Shown: in pieces, positions 56,150 to 64,000 of the stretch | Layout: the number at the start of each line of letters is the position of its first letter | Position numbering within the stretch: the stretch's first letter is position 1 | Assembly (NCBI GenBank): GCA_031769625.1 | Contig: JAUIMM010000703.1 | Coordinates: forward strand, 868,001-932,000 | DNA from: Taudactylus pleione | Taxonomy: Eukaryota; Chordata; Amphibia; Anura; Myobatrachidae | Reading direction: 5' to 3' | Length of the DNA: 64,000 nucleotides | The notes under the pieces: model-generated | Database searches by the model: none | Told to the model about the DNA's origin: nothing | What the model saw: the letters and a program-made list of their open reading frames with translations, nothing else | Translations under genes and position numbers: made by a program

Positions 56150-56505
56150 GGTCCTGTCCCAGATTCTGCCTGTTCCGGTCCCAGCCCGGATTCTGCCTGT
56201 TCCGGTCCCGTCCCAGATTCTGCCTGTTCCGGTCCCGTCCCGGATTCTGCCTGTTCCGGTCCCTACTCAGATTCTGCCTGTTCCGGTCCCAGCCCGGATT
56301 CTGCCTGTTCCGGTCCCAGCCCGGATTCTGCCTGTTCCGGTCCCAGCCCGGTTTCTGCCTGTTCCGGTCCCAGCCCGGATTCTGCCTGTTCCGGTCCCAT
56401 CCCGGATTCTGCCTATTCCGGTCCCAGCCCAGATTCTGCCTGTTCCGGTCCCAGTCCGGATTCTGCCTGTTCCGGTCCCAGCCCGGATTCTGCCTGCTCT
56501 GGTAG
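56150..56505. repeat. 27-bp array B of gag copy 2, about 13 units
   Basis: The unit is CGGATTCTGCCTGTTCCGGT then CCCAGCC, giving SGPSPDSAC. It corresponds to array B of copy 1, with a Cys replacing the Arg. Confidence 0.95.
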
Positions 56506-56519
56506 GGGACTCCAGTTGG

Positions 56520-57085
56520 CAACCCCAGGAGGGGTCTCCAGAGTCTCAACCCCAGGAGGGTCCTCAAGTCTCGTAACCCAAGAAGGGGTTTTGAGTAACT
56601 CACCCCAGGAGGAAGTCTCTGCCCTCGCATCCCAAAAGGGGTGTTCATGTTCCATACCCCAAAAGGAAAAGTCGAGTTAGCTTCCCCAGAAGGGGATTTT
56701 GGGTCCCATACTCCAACAGGGAGTGTCAAGTTCTGTACTCCAGGAGGGGACCTTAAGTCTCTCACCCCAGGAGAGGGTTACAAGAATTATGCCCCAGGAG
56801 GGGGTCTCAAGTCTTGCACCCCAGGAAGGGGCCTCCAGTCTTGCACCCCAGGAAGGGGCCTCAAGTCTTGCACCCCAGGAGGGAGTCTCAAGTCTCATAC
56901 CCCAGGATGGGGTTTCTAGTGCTATTCCCCAGGAGGAGAATTCAAGTGCCTCATTCCAGAAGGGGATCTCAAGTCTCGCACCCCAGGAGGGGGTCTCAAG
57001 TTTCGCACCCCAGGAGGGGGTCTCAAGTCGTGCACCCCAGGAGGGGGTCTCAAGTCTCATGCCTCAGGAGGGGGTTTCAAGTTCC
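56520..57085. repeat. 27-bp array A of gag copy 2, degenerate
   Basis: The unit is CAAGTCTCGCACCCCAGGAG followed by GGGGTCT. The left half is more diverged than the right half, where units are nearly identical. Confidence 0.92.
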
Positions 57086-58282
57086 AGTTACCAGGGAGAA
57101 CTGTCTTGTACTACAAAATCTGATCATGGTTCCTATTCAACGTCTCCTGCTAATATCGTTCCAGAGGATGACCGTTTCTGTAGTCTGTTCTCAGCCTCGA
57201 TTGTTGAAGCTGCTGTCTCTGGCTCCTCAGGACTCCTTCCAGTTCCTTTAGTTGGTCCAAGTACCGAACAGCTGTCAACTTCAGTTGTTTTGACTCCTCA
57301 TCAATCGGAGCATCCTCAAGTCTCTTCCAGCCCTGCACCTGAATGTGCTCCACAATCCTCGAACACACAAACTTCATCGCATACTCCAGGATGCATATAT
57401 TTTGATGGGGACTTATCGCAATACTTTGCATTACTGGAGCAATATGCTGCAGTCATGGAAGCAGATCCAGCTTGTGGTATCACTCCTACCAACTTTACTA
57501 AGTACCTTCTCTCTTCCTTTAGAGGTAAGGCGTTGGACTGGGCCAATCCTCTCATCGAGTCTAAAGATCCTGTGCTTCTAAAAATAAAGACTTTCAGTGA
57601 AGCTGTTATTAAAGAATTTGGTCTCAAACCTGTCAAACGAAATTCTAGTGAAATTCTCAGTTCTGAAAATCGGTCCAAGCAGTCTGTCGGTCCTACTAAA
57701 GAATCATCCTATGCTGAGTCCTCCACTTCCCTGAACATGAGATGTGCGCCCACCTCCTTGTCCTCTTCATACTGCGGTAACTCCCAAAACACCATCAAAA
57801 TTGGTTATATTTCGCTTAGTTCCTCCCAGGAGTCCTATCAATGTTCAAGTCCTACTAAACCTTTGACTTTACCTTTAGATACTGACTCGGAATCTGAACT
57901 CGATCCTGCATATGATAATTCTCCATTCCCTGAAAACCATCTGCCATTTGACCCTGTCCTTTCCAGTCACGTATTTCCACAGGAGTTACCAGAGATCCCA
58001 TGTCCATTGGTTGGCACAAAACGTTCTCGCAGCAGAAAGAAGAATCGACGAAGGTCTTGAAACATCTCCTTTGAAGAATTTCCACTCCTGGTATCCCAAT
58101 AAATGTAAGAATTAAGAGGATGTCTAAAGAGATGTTTCTAGAGTGATGGTGTCCCTATGTTTGAAGCTCCTGTAATGTCATGTTTGGAAGAAAGTTTTTC
58201 AGTTTCATCGGTGTCTCATTTTTTCATGTTCTCCTATGTATTTATTTGGGTGTACGGAGTCCACCCTTGAAGAGGGGGGTAC

Positions 58283-60064
58283 TGTCACAATCCTGGCTTG
58301 TTTTTACCTTTTGTGACTAACCTCTGCCAGCTGCTCCATGGATCTGTGTTTGTAATTCTCCTGGGACATCTGCTCTGGCTGAATCATGCTGGCTGTAACA
58401 TCTCTGTGTGTGCAGACTGCTCTTCCCCCACACTGATTAAACACCTGGACCCTGCTCTGTCTGAGCATTGCTAGTCTTAATTGGAATCACAGGTGTGGTC
58501 CTGATTCTCAAGGGCTGCAGAGATGATTACTCCCTCTGCATGTTATGCCTTGCTCCACTCAGAATGCCACTGCCAGACCCCCTGTCTGTATCCACCAATC
58601 GCTGCCAGACTCTAGGTATATAGATCCTCCTCTAATAGCATTCAGTGCTTGAACATATTGTTACATTCCGTGGTGTACAACTTATGCTATAGCTGTACCT
58701 CTGAGCACCAGTATGTCCCAGGCTCCTGCTGGTTCCTAGACCAGTGCTATCCGTAAGCCTGCTGCGTTCAGCTATCCACGCTACCAGTCTCTCACCTACG
58801 GCTCCCAGGCCACTCCAAGTAGCTTCCACGCTACCAGCTTCTCCACACGGCTCCCAGGCCACACCAAGTAGCTTCCACGCTACCATCTCTCACCTACAGC
58901 TCCCAGGCAGCTCCAAGTAGCTTCCACGCTACCAGCTTCTCCACATGGCTCCCAAGCCGCACCAAGTAGCTTCCACACTACCATCTCTCACCTACGGCTC
59001 CCAGGCCGCTCCAAGTAGCATCCACGCTACCAGCTTCTCCACACGGCTCCCAAGCCGCACTAAGTAGCTTCCACACTACCATCTCTCACCTACGGCTCCC
59101 AGGCCACTCCAAGTAGCTTCCACGCTACCAGCTTCTCCACACGGCTCCCATGCCGCACCAAGTAGTTTCCACGCTACCATCTCTCACCTACGGCTCCCAG
59201 GCCACTCCAAGTAGCTTCCACGCTACCAGCTTCTCTACACGGCTCCCAGGCTGCACCAAGTAGCTTCCACGCTACCAGCGTCTACCCACGGCTATCCGGC
59301 CACTCCACCTAGCCACCCAGCTACCAGCGTCTACCCACGGCTATCCAGCCGCTCCACGTAGCCACCTAGCTACCAGCGTCTACCCACGGCTATCCGGCCG
59401 CTCCACGTAGCCACCCAGATACCAGCATCCACCCACGGCTATCCAGCCACTCCACATAGCCACCCAGCTACCAGCGTCTACCCACGGCTATCCAGCCGCT
59501 CCACGTAGCTACCCAGCTACCAGCATCTACCCACGGCTATCCGGCCACTCCACGTAGCCACCCAGCTACCAGCATCTACCCACGGCTTTCCAGCTGCTCC
59601 ATGTAGCTACCAGCTACCAGCATCTACCCACGGCTATCCAGCCGCTCCACGTAGCCACCCAGCTACCAGCGTCTACCCACGGCTATCCAGCCGCTCCACG
59701 TAGCCACCCAGCTACCAACGTCCACCCATGGCTTCCCAAGCCACAACAAGTAGCTTCCACGCTACCATCCGTCTGCAAGCCCATCTACTAGTAACCCGAC
59801 TAGCTCAGTTAGCCTTCCTGCCGGTCCCAGTCTGGTTCCTCCAAGTCCACTCACCTCACTGCTCATTAGCTGCACCAAGTAGCTTCCGTGCTACCATCCA
59901 TCTGCAAGCTCATCTACTGGTACCCCGACCAGCTCAGTCAGCCTACCTGCCGGTCCCAGTCCGGTCCCTCCAAGTTCTTTCTGGTCTCACTCCAACGTTG
60001 CTAGTTTCCAGTTCCAGTCACTCATCACCAAAGGCAGTTCTCACTGCTACCGACTTCTTATATT
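58283..60064 (+). repeat. 3' LTR of gag-only copy 2, truncated
   Basis: It repeats the 5' LTR including the tandem region (about 58760-59740), but with more units, so it is longer than the 5' LTR even though its end is missing. Confidence 0.9.
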
Positions 60065-60420
60065 AATCAGGCCCTCAGTGCGGGTGCCGAGTGTGCCTCA
60101 AGTTGATTCTTCTCATTAAGCCTTTGTCTTCATAAGAGGTCTGCAAAGCCACCCACATATCATGTGCTGTCACCTTACCATAAATGATGGAATACACATG
60201 CTGCTCTACAGCTAAACCTATTGTCCACATTGCTCTATCTACTTCATCTGGGTTGGTGTGCTCCCCATGGTCACTGGTAACCTCCCTCAGCTGTTTACGC
60301 TTTAACTGCATCTCCATGGCACATTTTCAGGTAACTTAGTTCTCTGAGCTTGTTAACTTGGTGAAGCTCATACTAGCCCTTGCACTGTACATTTTCACCC
60401 TTAATATGCATATAGGACTA
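60065..60420 (-). pseudogene. Ty1/copia gag fragment
   Basis: On the minus strand MEMQLKRKQLREV at 60317 leads into DEVDRAMWTIGLAVEQHVYS and VTAHDMWVALQTSYEDKG, which fits the copia gag pattern (W-x-AL-x-x-x-Y-x-x-x-G). The frame ends where a deletion or the LTR element cuts it. It is the 5' part of the element whose protease and integrase relics lie at 53502-54084 and 50734-51314. Confidence 0.75.
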
Positions 60421-60561
60421 TTGTCTGTTACTCACACAGATCCGTTTATTCCATGTTGCTGCAGCTGTTTTCTCCTTGTGTTGTTATTCTCCTGGGCCAT
60501 AAGCTTTTGGCAGAACCTATGGTGTCAGCGGTGTGCGATGGAGGTCAGTCCACACAGCAGA

Positions 60562-61598
60562 CAGGGCCGGATAAAAGGGGGAGCGACAGGGGTGGTCGTC
60601 CCTGGGCCCCCACACATCAAGGACCCCCACACCCACCAGGTGTTAAAATGGGCCGGAATGAGAGATGGAACCAGTTCCACCTCCTCCGGCCCACCTAACC
60701 CCAGTGCTGCAGGGAGGCTCCATTAGCTGGACGCCAACTGAGATTTTGTTAACAGCTGAGCTCCAGCTCCCGCAGTGCACTATGGGAGAGACATCATGAC
60801 GTCTTTCCAATAGTTCCGTGGAGCGGCCAGCCAGACGGACGCAGACATGGGAGCGGGGCTTAAGGTAAGTGGTTTTTTTTCTTGTTTTTTTTCGGTGTAA
60901 GCGGCTTCACTACTAGGGGCACTACCTCTGGGGGCATTGCTACTACGGCCACTACATATGGGGGCATTGCTAATGGGGCCATTGCTACAGGGGTCACTAC
61001 ATCTGAGGGCATTGCTACAGGGGGCATTACTTCTGGGGCCATTGCTACGGGGGGCACTACATCTGGGGGTATTGCTACTTGGGGCATGCTACTGTGGGCA
61101 CTACTGCTGGTGGCACTACTACTGGGGCATTACTTTTGGGGCACTACTACAGGGGCACTACTTCTGGGGGCACTGCTACAGGGGGCATTTCTACTGGGGG
61201 CATTGCTACAAGGGTCATTAGATCTGGGGGTATCGCTACAGGGGGCACTACTTCTGGGTGCATTGCTACTGCGGCCACTACTACTGCGGGCACTACATCT
61301 GGGGGCATTGCTACTGGGGGCATTGCTACAGGGGTCACTACATCTGAGGGCATTGCTACAGGGGGCATTACTTCTGGGGCCATTGCTACGGGGGGCACTA
61401 CATCTGGGGGCATTGCTACTTGGGGCACTGCTACTGTGGGCACTACTGCTGGGGGCACTACTACTGGGGAATTACTATTGGGGCACTACTACAGGGGCAC
61501 TACTTCTGGGGGCACTGCTACAGGGGGCATTACTACTGGGGGCATTACTATAACGTCCATATTTAATAGGGGCCCCCACAGACCTTAATCGGGCTCTG
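60562..61598. mobile_element. hAT element with 15-bp minisatellite, exact TSD
   Basis: The ends are CAGGGCCGGATAAAAGGG and CCTTAATCGGGCTCTG; an exact 8-bp TSD ACAGCAGA lies at 60554-60561 and 61599-61606. The GCAGTGCACTATGGGAGAG region at about 60773 recurs in the element at 27011-28482, so the two are relatives. No transposase is left. Confidence 0.92.
60905..61550. repeat. 15-bp minisatellite (GGGGGCATTGCTACT), about 43 units
   Basis: Because 15 is a multiple of three, each frame gives a steady five-residue repeat. A block at about 60950-61090 recurs at about 61310-61440, a higher-order duplication. Confidence 0.92.
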
Positions 61599-61606
61599 AC
61601 AGCAGA

Positions 61607-62141
61607 CAACTTAACCAGACTTATGGGTTTATTAACGAGCAAATAAGGTTTGCAGGATAACACAGGGTTAATGCAGGTATATAACAGATGTATAAGGCAG
61701 GCATATAAAGATGTAGCCAGGAGCGTATAGGGTATATACAGGGTTAACAGATATTCCGTCTAACCAGTGGTGACAGTGGTAGTTACAGTATATGGTTACT
61801 ACCCAGTGGTGGTGGAACACAGTCTCCGCTAAGTGGGTGAAGGGGGGTACGGGGTTGTGGCAGCCATTCCGGGAAACTTGCCTACTCTGGCGGGTGGCCG
61901 GGAGTGGCACCCAATTTTTGGGAGTCTACTGGCCATCCGAGTAGGCAAGTATGATATGGAGTAGTTTACTAGTTACATAGCACTTACATATGACATTGGG
62001 GTTTATGTAATAGCCTGCTCATATTTTTAAAGCGGAAACCATTTAATAGTTAACACCAACCTGGTTTTGCCTTTTAAATGACTGCCGCTTTAAAAATATG
62101 GACAGGCTTACTGGAATCTCGCCAGAACATGCATGTCTCAG
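61607..62141. repeat. Two small foldbacks in otherwise unassigned DNA
   Basis: 61876-61950 starts ACTTGCCTACTC and ends AGTAGGCAAGT. 62007-62115 pairs AGCCTGCTCATATTTTTAAA with TTTAAAAATATGGACAGGCT. The rest is unassigned. Confidence 0.65.
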
Positions 62142-62479
62142 CAGGGCCGGATTGAGGGTCACATGGGCTTGGAGCTTAAAATGATCAAGGGCCTATTATG
62201 AGAAGCCGAGGAGGTGTAACCATTACTGTGTGGCCAGTGCCATGTGGGTGTGTACACACCCTACACTATCAGCCCCAATGTCTCCCTAAATAGGTAAAAG
62301 AAAAAAAAAAAGCTTCATTTTGTGAGGGAACTAGAATTTTTTTTTACTACTTATGATTTATGGCTGACCTTGTGGACAGCAGATGGACAGTCAACATCAT
62401 GCTGTCATGATGATGAGCCTACTTTTATGTGAAGGCCTGGAGCTGTAGCTCCATCCGCCCCCTTGTTAATCTGGCCCTG
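62142..62479. mobile_element. hAT MITE, CAGGGCCGGATT family
   Basis: The ends are CAGGGCCGGATTGAGGG and TTAATCTGGCCCTG; flanks TGTCTCAG (62134-62141) and TCTCTCAG (62480-62487) agree at 7 of 8 bases. 338 bp, no coding. Confidence 0.88.
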
Positions 62480-62587
62480 TCTCTCAGGTTACTAAGTAAT
62501 CTCCATAGTGTGGCTGGTGAAGTGATACATTTCTGCAAGTGAAGATCAAGAAGCCATTTTGTGTTCTGTTCAGGTAATATTATACTG

Positions 62588-62912
62588 TACATGCCTACAC
62601 TCCTGATTTTTCAGGTACCCCCCGGCACCCACGGTAGAGTAGGCACTTCTCTCACATTCCTGCCCTCTTCCTAGTGAAGTGGGCAGAATGGAGAGAATTT
62701 TAATGGAGATCAGGGGTCCCCGAGCAGGGGCGGTGCTTAATGATACAATTCATTTGCCCCGCCCCCTATATAAATATGCGCTATTCGCTGCAGTTTACTG
62801 TGAGGGGCGGGGCTTAATTATGTGGAACATCAGGTCCCGCCCCCATCTCCACCCACCTGCTTCTCCTTCCTGGGCTTCTCCCGGGGAGGAAAAATAAAAA
62901 GTAGGCAAGTAT
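62588..62912. repeat. Foldback MITE, TGCCTACT ends
   Basis: It begins TACATGCCTACACTCCTG and ends AGTAGGCAAGTATG; the family tip ACTTGCCTACT also appears in the small foldback at 61876-61950. The arms are weakly paired. Confidence 0.5.
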
Positions 62913-63654
62913 GGGTAATATTTTGGGACTGGTGCAGTATCAGCTGCAAAATGAGTGTAATTTATGTTTGATAAGTCACACACGCAAAAATATTGCATTT
63001 CTGTCTGCATTGCACCCATGTTGTAAATAATTTATCTTCTATGCAACAAATGCATTCTCTATTAGGTATCAACTATACTACAAAACCCTAATACAGCAGA
63101 GATGAGCCCCAGTCTCGTAGGAGCCCCCCCCAAAATACTCAGCTACTGAGTCCTGTACGATTACCTGTGTGACTAGGCCGGTAATGGAAACACTACAGCG
63201 ATGTGCCAAAATAAGCTATAAATCGCTGGTAACTTCCCAATAATACGTTTATTTGTTCAAAATGTGACAGCAAATTGTGACAGCAAAAAAATCTTCCTTT
63301 ATTTTAAAGTCCAGCTGATGACAGGGCCACTTGCCAGGTCCGGCTGATTCCGGTCTCTCGGCGGCTGAGAATTACATGCGTGCATTTATACGGTTTGATT
63401 TTCCTTGTCCTTGGTGGAGCTCAGAGTCTGCACTGACCTCTAGAAACGAACACAACACGTCTAATTAGCTTCTACTTTAAAGAGAACTGTGTTCTGCCCG
63501 TCTTCAAAGAGAATAATATCCTTTTCTTGTCTGAATGGCTGCAGGACTCCAGTCACATTCCTTAGCTTTCTGCTGACAATGACATCACAGATCTGTCACT
63601 CATAATTACTATGGTTCTTAAATGAATATTTATTCATTGATATAAATTAAGTAC
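62913..63654. other. Unassigned DNA
   Basis: No gene, array or paired ends seen. Confidence 0.4.
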
Positions 63655-64000
63655 GGGGCCTGGTTCACTACTGATCGCAACTGCAATTACGCACGCAATC
63701 GGCCGATTGTTGCAACACAGTGCACTAGCCACTGCGATCGGGACTGCGATCGCAGTGACTACGCAGACCCATCGCAGAGTTATTGACAGTAAGTGCCATT
63801 TGTAAGTGGTAACGGGAAGGTGGTCGGCGAAATGCAGGCGTGTCAGTGCGTTCGAACAATGTTGCATGGGCGTGCATAAATTATGCACTGTGATGCCCTA
63901 CGCAGCCTGAGCACTCATAGCGTACGAAGAGGTTAGCAATTCCTGAGCAAGGTCAGAGCTTGTGCAAGTGTGCGTGAGGCTGCGATGGTACTCCATATTA
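63655..64000. repeat. Hairpin-family element cut by the window edge
   Basis: It starts GGGGCCTGGTTCACTACTG, then TCGCAACTGCAATTACGCAC, CAATCGGCCGATTG and GCGATCGGGACTGCGATCGC. The right end lies beyond the window. It is related to the right part at 53228-53501. Confidence 0.6.

Larger units (their letters stand above)
55570..58060 (+). pseudogene. Gag of LTR element copy 2
   Basis: The start MLPMVPVQPAS is inside the LTR and the frame crosses its end at APTVT-VCSSL. The layout follows copy 1: LDSQEAVQH, CCHC knuckle CRYCGASDHFIKGC (about 56055), SGPSPDSAC units (about 13), degenerate GVSSLAPQE units, then the capsid-like part (YFDGDLSQYFALLEQY, SFRGKALDWANPL, IKTFSEAVIKEFG) and a basic tail RSRKKNRRRS. 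Damage: a stop at 55762, one extra C near 56145 that shifts the frame, and a stop at 56678. The other reading frames of the arrays are artefacts. Confidence 0.85.
54085..60064 (+). mobile_element. Gag-only LTR retrotransposon, copy 2
   Basis: The same family as 35783-40302, here on the plus strand and inside the copia element. The 5' LTR is 54085-55656 (TGTCACAATCC...CCAACTGTGACA); the 3' LTR starts at 58283 and breaks off at about 60064, where the last part, about 95 bp by comparison with the 5' LTR, is replaced by copia sequence. No right TSD can be read. The interior has only gag. Confidence 0.9.

Noticed and set aside
60882..61588. Gly/Ala/Leu/Thr-rich frames on both strands
   Set aside because: 15-bp minisatellite inside a hAT element with an exact TSD; no start context or domain.
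1..64000. tRNA, rRNA or snRNA genes
   Set aside because: No cloverleaf with A/B box pairs or known small-RNA cores was noticed by eye; a covariance-model scan would be needed to exclude them.

Overview
The window looks like an accessory-rich stretch of a large vertebrate genome, most likely an anuran amphibian. The organism is inferred, not shown. The only host gene I can support is the first coding exon of BACE2 (beta-secretase 2, minus strand, 14735-15016), with a start codon, a signal peptide, a clean splice donor and a GC-rich 5' region. BACE2 would run leftward out of the window; I do not see its exon 2. A 37-bp minisatellite of about 23 copies sits in its first intron, about 100 bp from the donor. 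The organism guess rests on the mix of repeats: Tc1/mariner elements, a Ngaro (DIRS-order) retrotransposon, a Penelope-like element, Ty3/gypsy, Ty1/copia, L1-like LINE, hAT and Harbinger-like non-autonomous elements.

Layout. 1-3.2 kb: foldback MITEs and unassigned DNA. 3.2-5.2 kb: a decayed Tc1 element holding a MITE. 6.5-7.4 kb: a second Tc1-type relic with a MITE of the same family. 8.2-10.5 kb: the 3' part of an L1-like LINE (minus) split by two MITEs. 10.5-13.5 kb: hAT-type repeats. 13.5-15.2 kb: BACE2 exon 1 and its minisatellite. 16.2-22.9 kb: a Ngaro element (minus) with gag, RT-RNase H, tyrosine recombinase and an SGNH-hydrolase ORF, all damaged. 23-26 kb: nested hAT and 3-bp-TSD elements. 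26.4-30.9 kb: a Penelope-like RT relic split by three insertions and then cut by a gypsy LTR (30.9-32.1 kb). 32-35.7 kb: gypsy pol fragments. 35.8-40.3 kb: a complete LTR element that carries only gag. 40-44.9 kb: MITEs and foldbacks. 44.9-46.6 kb: a Tc1 element with one frameshift. 48.4-49.1 kb: a GT-rich minisatellite. 50.7-60.4 kb: a Ty1/copia element (minus) broken up by tandem repeats, MITEs and a second gag-only LTR element (54.1-60.1 kb). 60.5-64 kb: hAT elements with internal minisatellites, foldbacks and the start of another hairpin element.

The most unusual theme is a set of non-autonomous elements, about 0.3-0.6 kb long, built almost entirely of short GC-rich hairpins laid end to end and flanked by 3-bp target duplications. 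At least three families that differ in sequence share this plan. In the Ngaro recombinase, taking out one such element plus one TSD copy exactly rejoins the reading frame, which fixes its ends. A second theme is the pair of gag-only LTR elements: their gag frame opens inside the LTR, crosses the LTR boundary and carries two different arrays that both have 27-bp (9-residue) units.
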